Of a stretch of DNA of 9,265 nt, positions 1-8,399 are shown in pieces; within the stretch, counting starts at the first letter, position 1, and each line of letters opens with the position of its first letter. The stretch comes from Deinococcus sp. (GTDB taxonomy: Bacteria > Deinococcota > Deinococci > Deinococcales > Deinococcaceae). The notes beneath the pieces are model-generated. The model worked only from the letters and a program-made list of their open reading frames with translations, did not search any database and was not told the origin of the DNA. The stretch lies in assembly GCA_028287665.1 (NCBI GenBank), contig JAQBPF010000287.1:1-9265 (forward strand), written 5' to 3'. Both the position numbers and the translations under genes were made by a program.

Positions 1-1
1 C

Positions 2-100
2 TCGCGCTTCAGCCTGGGCACCACGCCCGAAGCCCGCGCCCTGTACGAATCGTTGGGCTTCCGGGCGGGTGGAGCAGAACTGGGGCTGACACTGGAATAG
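2..100 (+). CDS. GNAT-family N-acetyltransferase, C-terminal fragment
   Basis: The first bases of the window read in frame 2 as the last 32 residues of a protein ending in TAG at 98-100. They include TTPEARALYESLGFRAGG. The pattern T-P-E-A-R-A-L-Y-E-x-L-G-F is the typical motif B of GCN5-related acetyltransferases: the helix that follows the acetyl-CoA binding loop, then the strand that starts with GF. Members transfer an acetyl group from acetyl-CoA to an amine, but the substrate cannot be judged from this tail. The gene begins outside the window. It is followed after 48 bp by gatB on the same strand, without an obvious terminator hairpin between them. Family assignment is by motif only; any GNAT subfamily is possible. 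Confidence 0.75.
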   Translation, partial: SRFSLGTTPEARALYESLGFRAGGAELGLTLE

Positions 101-133
101 ACCGGACGGGAAGGCCCCCGCCTGCCCCCGCGC

Positions 134-139
134 TATCCT
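134..139 (+). promoter_or_regulatory. candidate -10 hexamer (TATCCT) for gatB
   Basis: TATCCT matches the TAnnnT -10 pattern and lies 9 nt before the gatB ATG, with no Shine-Dalgarno sequence between them. A start about 7 nt after the hexamer would give a leader of only about 3 nt, close to leaderless. No convincing -35 is visible 16-18 bp upstream, so this is a weak call. Confidence 0.35.
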
Positions 140-148
140 GCGCCCCAT

Positions 149-1579
<1,431 letters not shown>

Positions 1580-1628
1580 GCACCAACAGGGCTTACAGGC
1601 GTTCAACTCCCGCCCGCCACACTCTTTT

Positions 1629-1656
1629 CCCACGTTCCACAACCCACAGCCCACAC
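1629..1656 (+). repeat. four 7-bp C-rich tandem units (CCCACAN)
   Basis: Directly upstream of the membrane-protein start at 1664 the sequence falls into four consecutive heptamers: CCCACGT, TCCACAA, CCCACAG and CCCACAC. It lies in the 84-nt gap after gatB, in a G-poor stretch that has no SD. It may be simple-sequence drift or an unstructured leader; no function can be assigned. Confidence 0.5.
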
Positions 1657-1663
1657 CCCCATC

Positions 1664-2401
1664 ATGGCTGACGAAATGAAGGCCCCCACCCCCAAATCTG
1701 CCCCGGATGCTGGCGCTCCCCGCTGGCGTTCGTTGGCGCTGGGGGCGCTGTGGGTGCAGGTCGCGGGTCTGTTTGGATTGGTGGCCTACGCGCTGTGGCA
1801 CGATTCATTCAGCGAGTTGGCCTGGCTCAATGCCTTCGATTCGTTTCTGGCGGCCCTGGTGATGTGGTGGTGGACGGCCACACTGGCCCGCGTGACGCTG
1901 GGGCAGGCTATTTCCACCGAGCCTCTGCCTGGACCTGCTGCGCCCGGTGCAGGACAGGTGCGGGCGCTGCGGCTGGTGTTTCCGTGGCTGACGGCGCTGC
2001 GCCTGTCGCTGTGGTTTCTGACGGTGCTGAGCGTGACCAGTGACACCTCTCTGGAAGCCAATCCGGTGGCCCTGACCGCCCTGCTGACCGTGTGGGGCGC
2101 AGCCATTTTTGCCAGCAATGCCATGTACGGCAGTCTGGCGCGGTTGGCCGCCAATCCCGCCGACCCGCTGAGCCGCGAGCGCCTGCTGGTCTGGCTCAAT
2201 TGCTCAGCCGCGCTGAGTGTGGCCATGACGGTCTTCAATGTGGTGCCTCTGGCCGGATTCAGCACCACGCCCGACCTCACCAATCAGCTGGTCTACGGTT
2301 TGTCGGGCGCGTTGGACGTGGTGGCGACGCTTCTGGCTTTCCGGGCGGTGCAGACCATGCCCACCGACCCTGCACCGCCTCAGCAGGCTCCCCATTCCTG
2401 A
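1664..2401 (+). CDS. hypothetical six-helix integral membrane protein
   Basis: I do not recognise this 245-aa protein. It has a short proline/alanine-rich N-terminus (residues 1-20), then six hydrophobic segments at about 23-45, 57-78, 103-125, 134-156, 173-197 and 207-229, and a Pro/Ala-rich tail. The second segment contains a striking MWWWTATLARVTL run. The loop at 82-98 is Pro/Gly/Ala-rich, and the loop after the fourth helix (157-172) is polar and charged. No transporter, enzyme or binding motif is evident, so it is probably an inner-membrane protein of unknown role. It starts 84 nt after the gatB stop on the same strand and could be read through from gatB. The ATG at 1664 has neither an SD nor a clear -10 hexamer; Met5 (1676) is an alternative start. 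Codon use matches its neighbours, and the frame is uninterrupted. Confidence 0.8.
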   Translation: MADEMKAPTPKSAPDAGAPRWRSLALGALWVQVAGLFGLVAYALWHDSFSELAWLNAFDSFLAALVMWWWTATLARVTLGQAISTEPLPGPAAPGAGQVRALRLVFPWLTALRLSLWFLTVLSVTSDTSLEANPVALTALLTVWGAAIFASNAMYGSLARLAANPADPLSRERLLVWLNCSAALSVAMTVFNVVPLAGFSTTPDLTNQLVYGLSGALDVVATLLAFRAVQTMPTDPAPPQQAPHS

Positions 2402-2427
2402 ACGCTCAGGCGTCAAGGTGAAGGTCA

Positions 2428-2470
2428 GAAGAACCGGAGGGGCAGTTGGTGGCTGCCCCTCCGGTTCTTC
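2428..2470. terminator. bidirectional hairpin between convergent genes
   Basis: An 18-bp perfect inverted repeat: the left arm GAAGAACCGGAGGGGCAG (2428-2445), a 7-nt loop (2446-2452), and the exact reverse complement (2453-2470). It sits 26 bp after the stop of the membrane-protein gene and 54 bp beyond the stop of the opposing antiporter gene, which is the expected place for a shared terminator. There is no real T-tract after either arm, so it could work as a weak or factor-assisted terminator, or as a 3'-end stabilising stem for both messages. Confidence 0.8.
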
Positions 2471-2524
2471 CTGTCACGCAGGAAAATTCAGGTCTACGGT
2501 GTACGTCCTCTGGCCTCTGGCAGG

Positions 2525-3892
2525 CTATTTTGTCCAGCCGTGTTCGTAGCAATAGGCCCAGGTTTCGCCCGGCTCGGCGCTGCGAATGATGGGGTGAGAC
2601 TGCGTGTGGGCGTGGCGGGTGGCGTGTTTGTTCTTGCTGGAATCGCAGCATCCCACGTGCCCACAGGTCATGCAGGTCCGCAGATGCACCCAGGTATCTC
2701 CGCTGGCCAAGCACTCCAGACAGGCGTCGGCCTCGGGGATGGTAGGGCCAGCGTTGTGCTGGGCGTGGCCGCACTGGGCCTGCTGCTCGGCACTGAGTGA
2801 CACGGCGGGCCGGTCGGCAAGGTGGCGGGCAATCTCAGCCCGCGTGAGGTGTTCGGGGGTCAGCAGGTCCAGCAGTCCGGCAGCGATTTCACGGCGTGGG
2901 GTCAGCACATGGCGTGCGCCCAGGGCCTGCAACTGCATCAGGGCCTCCGGGCTCTCGGCGTGGGTCAAGATCTCCAGATCGGGAGCCACGGTGCGGGCCA
3001 CGCTCACGGCGCGTTCGGTCATTTCGGCGTCATCGTCGGCAATCACCAGGGCGCGGGCCGAGGCCAGATTCAGGTCGCGCAGCAGGCCAGCGCGGGTGTA
3101 ATCGGCAATCAGGACAGGTGCGCCGCGCCCGGTCAGTTCGCTGGCTCCGTCTGGGCTGCGGGTAATGACCGAATAGGGGACGCCAGCCCGGCTCAGTGCG
3201 CGGGCGGCCAGACGGGCGTGCGGCCCGTATCCCGCAAAGACGACCCGTCCGGCCACAGGCAACGCGGAATGGGCGTCTGGTTCTGCGGGTGCGGCGGCAG
3301 CCGTCTGCGCGGCCACAGCTTCACGTTTTCTGCCCCCCGGCAGCTTGGTACTGGCAGTTGCCAGCGGCCCAGCCAACGCCGCCACTGCTGGCGTCAGGAC
3401 CATCAGCAGCACCGTGGCAGCAATAAAAATCTGGGTGCCGCGTTCGCCCAGGCCCACAAAGCTCAGCCCCAGCGCCTTTCCACTGCCCGCCAGCACAAAG
3501 GAAAATTCCCCGACCTGCGCCGTCAGCAGCGCCACCGGAAGGGCAATGGCGGCGCGTTCGCCCAGCAGGCGCACACTGACCCCCGTCACCAGCGCTTTCA
3601 GGAGGGCCATCAGGATCACGGCACCCAGCACAATCGGCAGGTTGCGGATCAGGAAGCCCAGATCCAGTTGCAACCCCACCGACAGGAAAAACGCCGCGCT
3701 GAACAGGATTTGCAGCGGCAAAATTTCACCGAGCGCCTGCATTCCGTAGCGGCTTTCACTGACCAGCAGCCCTGCCAGAAAGGCCCCGAGTGCCAGGCTG
3801 ACGCCTGCGGCTGCGGTCAGGCTGGCGGTGCCAAAGCACAGCGCCACCACCGTCAGCAGAAAAATCTCGTTGCTACAGGTGCGGGCCACCAC
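2525..3892 (-). CDS. downstream part of Kef-type antiporter: membrane helices, TrkA-N domain, UBP zinc finger
   Basis: This 455-residue open segment begins with GTG directly after the interrupting TAA. Residues 1-175 continue the CPA2 exchanger domain, with the family-typical stretches ALGAFLAGLLVSES (34-47), ILFSAAFFLSVGLQLD (62-77) and LLTAQVGEFSFVLA (122-135). After an Ala/Pro-rich linker, residues 214-345 form a TrkA-N (RCK) domain. This starts with a Rossmann turn reading GYGPHA (221-226), where the usual third glycine is Ala, and it contains LIADYT and LVIADDD; it probably binds NAD(H) or a related nucleotide to gate transport. Residues 391-455 are a UBP-type zinc finger: C391-x2-C394, C407-x2-C410-G-H-x2-C415, and H423, H427, H429 and H433, ending EHGWTK. 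If made alone this piece lacks the first half of the transport domain and should not transport. No SD precedes the GTG. Confidence 0.6.
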   Translation of the reverse strand: MVARTCSNEIFLLTVVALCFGTASLTAAAGVSLALGAFLAGLLVSESRYGMQALGEILPLQILFSAAFFLSVGLQLDLGFLIRNLPIVLGAVILMALLKALVTGVSVRLLGERAAIALPVALLTAQVGEFSFVLAGSGKALGLSFVGLGERGTQIFIAATVLLMVLTPAVAALAGPLATASTKLPGGRKREAVAAQTAAAAPAEPDAHSALPVAGRVVFAGYGPHARLAARALSRAGVPYSVITRSPDGASELTGRGAPVLIADYTRAGLLRDLNLASARALVIADDDAEMTERAVSVARTVAPDLEILTHAESPEALMQLQALGARHVLTPRREIAAGLLDLLTPEHLTRAEIARHLADRPAVSLSAEQQAQCGHAQHNAGPTIPEADACLECLASGDTWVHLRTCMTCGHVGCCDSSKNKHATRHAHTQSHPIIRSAEPGETWAYCYEHGWTK

Positions 3893-4639
3893 TTACATGA
3901 TCGGCGGCACCAGACGGCTGGCAGCGACCAGCACAAACACGATGATGCCTGCGGCTTTGGCCAGGGCCAGCGCCACTCCGCCCAGGCCCCCGCCCTGTCC
4001 GGCCAGCATGGGAATCAGCAGCACCATCAGCACCACGGCCAGATCCTGAAAAATCAGGATGCCCAGGGCCACCTGCCCAGTGCGTGCGCCCGTTTGCCCG
4101 CGCTCGGCCAGCACCCGCATCACGATGGCCGTGCTGGAGAGGGCGATCAGGCAGCCGGTAAAGACGGCACTCTGCCAGCCCACGCCAAACGCCACCAGCG
4201 CTCCGGTGACGGCCGTGACGGTGAGGCCGACCTGAAGGCCGCCGCCCAGAAAAATCAGCCGGGCAATGCGTTGCAGCCGCTCCAGGCTGAATTCGATGCC
4301 GATGGTAAAGAGCAGCAGCATCACGCCGACCTCGGACGCCGAGGAAATCAGTTCCGGATCGCGGATCAGGCCCAGAGCCCCCGGCCCGGCCAGCACGCCC
4401 GCCAGCAAAAAGCCGATGATGGGAATCAGGCCCAGCCGGAAGGAAAGGTAGGCCGCCAGTGCCGAAACCCCCAACAGCAGGGTCAGTTGAATCAGAAAAG
4501 CAGGGGGGCCGGTGTGGGCTGCCTCCGCCCCAGCCTGTGCAGCACCAGCATGGGCGGCCTCGGCCCCAGCCCACCCCCCGAAGACCAGTCCAGCGCAAAC
4601 CGCAACCACCACTCCCATCCAGCTCCATACACGCCACAT
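3893..4639 (-). CDS. N-terminal part of Kef-type cation/H+ antiporter, truncated by TAA
   Basis: This is the first 248 residues of the antiporter, ending at the TAA 3895-3893. Residues 4-25 form a hydrophobic, signal-like or first membrane helix. It is followed by an Ala/Gly/His-rich linker (26-44) in which AGAEAAHTG nearly repeats the preceding AEAAHAG. The exchanger domain then begins at about 47: LLLGVSALAAYLSFRLG, PIIGFLLAGVLAGPGALGL, and EVGVMLLLFTIGIEFSLERL, the last being the Kef-family signature helix with L-L-F-x-I-G-I-E-F. SSTAIVMRVLAERG follows, and then the ILIFQDLAVVLMVLLIPML helix with its conserved QD pair. Alone it has about half of the usual helices. The ATG at 4639 fits an extended -10 (TGC-CATTCT) ending 6 nt upstream, a possible leaderless start. 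Divergent gene: the PfkB-family kinase. Confidence 0.65.
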   Translation of the reverse strand: MWRVWSWMGVVVAVCAGLVFGGWAGAEAAHAGAAQAGAEAAHTGPPAFLIQLTLLLGVSALAAYLSFRLGLIPIIGFLLAGVLAGPGALGLIRDPELISSASEVGVMLLLFTIGIEFSLERLQRIARLIFLGGGLQVGLTVTAVTGALVAFGVGWQSAVFTGCLIALSSTAIVMRVLAERGQTGARTGQVALGILIFQDLAVVLMVLLIPMLAGQGGGLGGVALALAKAAGIIVFVLVAASRLVPPIM

Positions 4640-4645
4640 AGATTC

Positions 4646-4654
4646 AGAATGGCA
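4646..4654 (-). promoter_or_regulatory. candidate extended -10 (TGC CATTCT) of the antiporter
   Basis: On the minus strand TGC-CATTCT ends exactly 6 nt before the ATG at 4639. The TG dinucleotide gives an extended -10, and the hexamer keeps the two most important positions (A at 2, T at 6) but starts with C. The 6-nt spacing is the same as for the other two leaderless starts in the window. No good -35 is seen. Confidence 0.35.
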
Positions 4655-4700
4655 TGGGTGGTCAGTAGCTTGCAGCCCTGAGCTTCCTTTTGTGCTTCCT

Positions 4701-4728
4701 GCTGCTGGTCTTTCGCTGCTGGTCTTCT
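4701..4728. repeat. two-unit 14-bp direct repeat in the divergent spacer
   Basis: GCTGCTGGTCTT occurs at 4701-4712 and again at 4715-4726, a 12-bp identity with a 14-bp period in a non-coding region. It lies about 62-90 bp upstream of the antiporter start, a plausible position for an activator site, but the sequence is low in complexity and chance cannot be excluded. The rest of the spacer (4640-4925) shows no gene, and no strong hairpin was found there. Confidence 0.4.
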
Positions 4729-4909
4729 GGCCCGGTGCGCTGTCAGGTGGGCCGCGAGCGTTTCACCTGGCCTGCCAACCATCTTTTCTGGGCCTGCTCC
4801 GCCGCACAACCTGTTGAATCTCCTGGGTCAGTTCCGGGCGGGCTCAGGGGGGCTGGAGTGCTGGGCCACCGATGAAGATGCGAGATGCAGATTCAGAGCC
4901 TCCACGCGA

Positions 4910-4915
4910 TATGCT
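4910..4915 (+). promoter_or_regulatory. candidate -10 hexamer (TATGCT) for the PfkB-family kinase
   Basis: TATGCT fits TAnnnT and ends 10 nt before the ATG at 4926. This would give a leader of about 4 nt and supports that ATG over the upstream one at 4872. No clear -35 is present, so the call is tentative. Confidence 0.3.
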
Positions 4916-4925
4916 CCTGCCATTC

Positions 4926-5948
4926 ATGACGCACTCTTCTTCTCTCTCTGCGCCTGATCTGCGTGCGCCTGCACGGGGTCCCCTCGTTTCTCTGGGCGAT
5001 TTGGCGTGGGATGTGCTGGCCAAACCCGACACCATTTTGCAACCCGGCGGCGATACCACGGGGCGGATGGAACTGCTGGGCGGCGGCAGCGCGGCGAATC
5101 TGGCGGTCTGGGCGCAGCGGGCCGGGTATCCCAGTACGTTTGTGGGCAAAATTGGCCGCGACCGCTTTGGGGAGCTGGCCACCGCCGACCTGGAGGCCGA
5201 GGGCGTGCGGACGGAGTTGACCCTCAGCGGGCAGCACCGCACAGGCGTCATTCTGGCCCTGATCGACCAGCGCGGCCAGCGGGCCATGCTGACGGGGCAG
5301 GGCGCAGACTGGGAGCTGCTGCCCGAAGAACTGCCCCGTGACGTGTTGCTGGGCGCGGGCCACCTGCACCTCACCGCCTGGAGCCTGTTCCGCGATCCGC
5401 CGCGTGCAGCCGCTCTCGAAGCGGCGCGGTTGGCCAAAGGGGCCGGAGCCACCCTCAGCCTCGACCCCGGCAGCTTTCAGATGATCGGGCAGATGGGCCG
5501 CGAGAATTTTCTGGCGATCGTGGACAACATTCCCTTCGATATTATTTTCCCCAATGACGACGAGGCCCGCGCCATGAGCCAGGAAAGCGACCCCGAACGG
5601 GCGATGGACTGGCTGCGTCACCGGTATCCGGGCGCGCTGGTGGTGCTGAAACTGGATGAAGAGGGGGCGCTGCTGGACGGCCCCTCTCAGCCCCGAATCC
5701 GCGTGGCCGCCACCCGCGATCATCTGCTGGACGCCACAGGTGCGGGCGACAGCTTTGGGGGCGCCTTCTTGGCGGGCTGGCTGGCCCACGGCGACGCGGT
5801 GCGGGCCGCCGAACTGGGCGCACAGGTGGGCGGCTGGGTGGTGTCGCGCTTTGGGGCGAGGCCACCGGGCGACGCAGAGCTGGAGGCACGTCTGGCCTCG
5901 GTGGGCGTGAAGGGGATGGGTATGGCCGCCGCAGGGGTGGCCCAATGA
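4926..5948 (+). CDS. PfkB/ribokinase-family carbohydrate kinase
   Basis: A 340-aa cytoplasmic sugar or nucleoside kinase of the PfkB family, transferring phosphate from ATP to a hydroxymethyl group. Counting from Met at 4926, the N-terminal strand and glycine motif [12 protein letters not shown] leads to the first PfkB signature [16 protein letters not shown] (52-67), then [11 protein letters not shown] (73-83). The C-terminal signature is [20 protein letters not shown] (267-286): DATGAGD forms the anion hole, with D275 as the predicted catalytic base. The length is usual for the family. The substrate cannot be deduced; ribose, fructose, adenosine or 2-keto-3-deoxygluconate are all possible. 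The frame is open upstream to an ATG at 4872, but those 18 residues ([11 protein letters not shown]...) do not look like family sequence, and a -10-like TATGCT sits before 4926, so I prefer the later start. The stop overlaps the mltG start by 4 bp (ATGA), pointing to translational coupling. Confidence 0.9.
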   Translation: MTHSSSLSAPDLRAPARGPLVSLGDLAWDVLAKPDTILQPGGDTTGRMELLGGGSAANLAVWAQRAGYPSTFVGKIGRDRFGELATADLEAEGVRTELTLSGQHRTGVILALIDQRGQRAMLTGQGADWELLPEELPRDVLLGAGHLHLTAWSLFRDPPRAAALEAARLAKGAGATLSLDPGSFQMIGQMGRENFLAIVDNIPFDIIFPNDDEARAMSQESDPERAMDWLRHRYPGALVVLKLDEEGALLDGPSQPRIRVAATRDHLLDATGAGDSFGGAFLAGWLAHGDAVRAAELGAQVGGWVVSRFGARPPGDAELEARLASVGVKGMGMAAAGVAQ

Positions 5949-6997
5949 CCCGGCTCGGCAGGCGCAAAACGCCGGTGTGGGTGTGGATCCTGCTGACGCT
6001 GCTGCTGCTCCTGCTGCTGGCGGCGGGCGGCGCGTTCCTGTATGTGCGCAGCCTGCTGGCCCCGGCGGGCGGCGCGGCCTACACGCTGGAAATCAAATCG
6101 GGCGACAGTTTGCCGCGCATTGCCCGTACCCTGCAGGACAAGGGCATCATCAAGAATGCCGACGCCCTGCGTTTCGTGATGCGTCAGGACGGCACGGCGG
6201 GCAGCCTGAAGGAAGGCTTTTACGACCTGAACGGCACATTGACCCTGCAACAGGTGGCCGACAAATTGGCTGGCCCTGCCCGCATTCCCACCGTCAGTGT
6301 CACGATTCCCGAGGGACGGCGCATCAAGGATCTGCCCGCCATCTTCAAGAAGGCAGGCTTTGACGGAGCGGCGATTGCGGCCGAACTGAAAAACGTCTCG
6401 CTGAGTACGTACGCTCAGGTCAAACCAGTCGCTCAGGCCAAAACCGCCACCAATCTGGAAGGCTTCGTGTTCCCGGACACCTACCAGTTCCAGCCCAAAG
6501 ACAACGCCCGCACCATCGTTCAGGCGTTGGTAAACCGCATGAACACCGAATTCACGCCCGCGAATATTGCCAAAGCCCAGGCCCTGAAACTGGGTGTGCG
6601 CGACTGGGTCATCCTGGCCAGCATGGTGCAGGCCGAGGCCGCCAACGACGCTGAAATGCCGATCATTGCCGGAGTGTTTCTGAACCGTCTGCGCGACGGC
6701 ATTGCGCTGGGCAGCGACCCCACCGTGGCTTACGGCCTCGGCAAGGATTTGCCCGAACTCGACCGCAGCGCCGGAGACTTTACCAAGGACACGCCCTACA
6801 GCACCTATACCCGCCAGGGGTTGCCTGCTGGCCCGATCAACAACCCCGGTCAGGCCGCGCTGATGTCGGTTCTGAGCCCCAAGCGCACCCTGCCCGATGG
6901 CCGCGCCGCCCTGTACTTTCTGCACGGGCTGGACGGCAAGATCTACGTGAACGCCGATTATCAGGCCCATTTGCGGGACATTGGGCGGTACAGGTAA
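5945..6997 (+). CDS. mltG: Endolytic peptidoglycan transglycosylase MltG (YceG-like)
   Basis: MltG is a membrane-anchored lytic transglycosylase that cuts nascent glycan strands and is thought to set their length by terminating polymerisation. The 350-aa product has a basic N-terminus (RLGRRK), one membrane helix (about 11-34) and then the extracytoplasmic part. A LysM-like subdomain starts near [18 protein letters not shown] (46-63) and is followed by the YceG catalytic domain: [53 protein letters not shown], and [18 protein letters not shown] near the end. E231 in the VQAEA motif aligns with the second, invariant Glu of the common V-E-x-E motif and is the likely catalytic acid; the first Glu is replaced by Gln. 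The ATG overlaps the kinase stop (ATGA), with AGGGG at 5933-5937 as a possible SD. A strong terminator follows at 7042. Length and motifs are complete. Confidence 0.95.
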   Translation: MTRLGRRKTPVWVWILLTLLLLLLLAAGGAFLYVRSLLAPAGGAAYTLEIKSGDSLPRIARTLQDKGIIKNADALRFVMRQDGTAGSLKEGFYDLNGTLTLQQVADKLAGPARIPTVSVTIPEGRRIKDLPAIFKKAGFDGAAIAAELKNVSLSTYAQVKPVAQAKTATNLEGFVFPDTYQFQPKDNARTIVQALVNRMNTEFTPANIAKAQALKLGVRDWVILASMVQAEAANDAEMPIIAGVFLNRLRDGIALGSDPTVAYGLGKDLPELDRSAGDFTKDTPYSTYTRQGLPAGPINNPGQAALMSVLSPKRTLPDGRAALYFLHGLDGKIYVNADYQAHLRDIGRYR

Positions 6998-7041
6998 ACG
7001 CTTTGGTGCAAACAGAACAGCAACGCTAGGGGAGAAATAAC

Positions 7042-7083
7042 AAGACGGGTTCGGCTCACAGGTTCAGGAGCCGAACCCGTCTT
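7042..7083. terminator. bidirectional intrinsic terminator between mltG and the zinc-ribbon gene
   Basis: A 16-bp perfect stem: AAGACGGGTTCGGCTC (7042-7057), a 10-nt loop, and GAGCCGAACCCGTCTT (7068-7083). On the plus strand the right arm runs into TTATTT. On the minus strand the opposite arm runs into a T-rich GTTATTTCTCC. It lies 44 bp after the mltG stop, and its right arm abuts the stop codon (7086-7084) of the convergent gene, so it should end both transcripts. Confidence 0.9.
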
Positions 7084-7917
<834 letters not shown>

Positions 7918-7923
7918 GGCCGG

Positions 7924-7929
7924 AGTGTA
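7924..7929 (-). promoter_or_regulatory. leaderless -10 (TACACT) of the zinc-ribbon gene
   Basis: On the minus strand TACACT is followed by CCGGCC and then the ATG at 7917. The exact 6-nt spacing places the predicted transcription start on the A of ATG. No SD is present. This decides the start codon against the longer upstream open frame. A good -35 is not evident. Confidence 0.6.
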
Positions 7930-7951
7930 GCGGCCCGCCGGGTAAAGCGGT

Positions 7952-7979
7952 ATGACCACCCAGTCTCTTGGGGTAGATT
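7952..7979 (+). promoter_or_regulatory. leaderless promoter of comEA-comEC (ATGACC - 16 bp - TAGATT)
   Basis: TAGATT at 7974-7979 fits the TAnnnT -10, and ATGACC at 7952-7957 matches four of six -35 positions (the TGAC core) with a 16-bp spacer. The hexamer ends 6 nt before the GTG start of comEA at 7986, so the transcript should begin at the start codon itself. It faces away from the TACACT promoter about 45 bp to the left. Confidence 0.6.
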
Positions 7980-7985
7980 GCCCCT

Positions 7986-8399
7986 GTGAATATCTGGCTG
8001 GGCAACCTGTGGCAAACGGCGGATTCGGAGCGCAAATGGGCCTTGGCGTTGGCGGCGGGCGTGCTGCTCCTTGGCGGGCTGACGCTGGGGCCAGCGCTCT
8101 TCCCATCGCCGCGAGTGCCCACCATCACGCGGCAAACGCTCGCGCCTGTGGCCGCCGCGCCGAGTGCCGACCCTGCCCCGGTCTACCCGCGCACCGCCAG
8201 CGTGCAGCCACTGATTTCGGGCCGCCTGAACCTCAATACTGCCACTTCCGAGCAACTGGAAGCCCTGCCCGAAGTGGGGCCCAGCATGGCCGCCCTGATC
8301 GTCAAGGCGCGACCACTGCGTTCGTTGGCCGACCTGGACGCGATTAAAGGCGTGGGCGAAAGCACCCTGAAAGCCCTCACGCCGCTGGTGTCGTTTTGA
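7986..8399 (+). CDS. comEA: ComEA-type helix-hairpin-helix competence DNA receptor
   Basis: ComEA binds incoming double-stranded DNA outside the inner membrane during natural transformation and helps to pull it to the ComEC channel. The 137-aa product has a short N-terminus, one membrane helix (about 18-37), a Pro/Ala-rich spacer (40-78), and a C-terminal double helix-hairpin-helix unit starting at GRLNLNTATSEQLEALPEVG (79-98). The hairpins are LPEVGPS (94-100) and IKGVGES (120-126), whose backbone amides contact the DNA phosphates. The spacer is too short for the SLBB-type oligomerisation domain of the longer Bacillus-type ComEA, so this is the compact form. Translation starts with GTG at 7986, supported by the leaderless promoter spacing and the hydrophobic helix that follows. 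comEC lies 73 bp downstream on the same strand, the usual operon order. Confidence 0.92.
   Translation: MNIWLGNLWQTADSERKWALALAAGVLLLGGLTLGPALFPSPRVPTITRQTLAPVAAAPSADPAPVYPRTASVQPLISGRLNLNTATSEQLEALPEVGPSMAALIVKARPLRSLADLDAIKGVGESTLKALTPLVSF

Larger units (their letters stand above)
2525..4639 (-). pseudogene. Kef-type monovalent cation/H+ antiporter with C-terminal UBP zinc finger, interrupted by in-frame TAA
   Basis: Read as one frame from the ATG at 4639 to the TAG at 2525, this locus would encode about 704 aa. It would comprise a CPA2 (KefB/KefC-like) membrane antiporter, a TrkA-N/RCK nucleotide-binding domain and a UBP-type zinc finger. A single TAA (3895-3893) interrupts it inside the membrane domain, after ...SRLVPPIM and immediately before VVARTCSNEIFLLTV. 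The two sides join without any frame change or missing sequence, and both halves keep intact, normal-looking family sequence. That pattern fits one base substitution (for example CAA or TAC/TAT to TAA), either real and recent or a sequencing error. Alternatively the downstream half is made separately, since a GTG-GTG pair follows the stop directly. Related proteins exchange K+ or Na+ for protons across the inner membrane. The two halves are also listed separately. Confidence 0.75.

Noticed and set aside
3893..3895. Programmed recoding (selenocysteine or pyrrolysine) at the antiporter stop
   Set aside because: The codon is TAA, not TGA or TAG, and no stem-loop suggesting recoding was seen after it.
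2822..4681. 619-codon open frame on the plus strand, antisense to the antiporter
   Set aside because: It is Gln/His-rich with no domain, follows the codon pattern of the minus-strand gene, and has no start signal. It is a GC-rich shadow of the real gene.
4807..4816. CAAC-CT-GTTG inverted repeat as an operator
   Set aside because: The arms are only 4 bp, a size expected often by chance in this much sequence.
4872..4925. 18-codon N-terminal extension of the PfkB-family kinase
   Set aside because: The residues do not resemble kinase sequence, and the ATG at 4926 is closer to the conserved first strand. The evidence is moderate, so the longer start is not excluded.
5720..6970. 416-codon minus-strand frame across the kinase and mltG
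   Set aside because: It has no family features and lies opposite two confidently identified genes.
7918..8106. 63-codon N-terminal extension of the zinc-ribbon protein
   Set aside because: The extension is Pro/Ala/Arg-rich, overlaps the comEA coding region and promoter, and a perfectly spaced leaderless -10 precedes the inner ATG at 7917.
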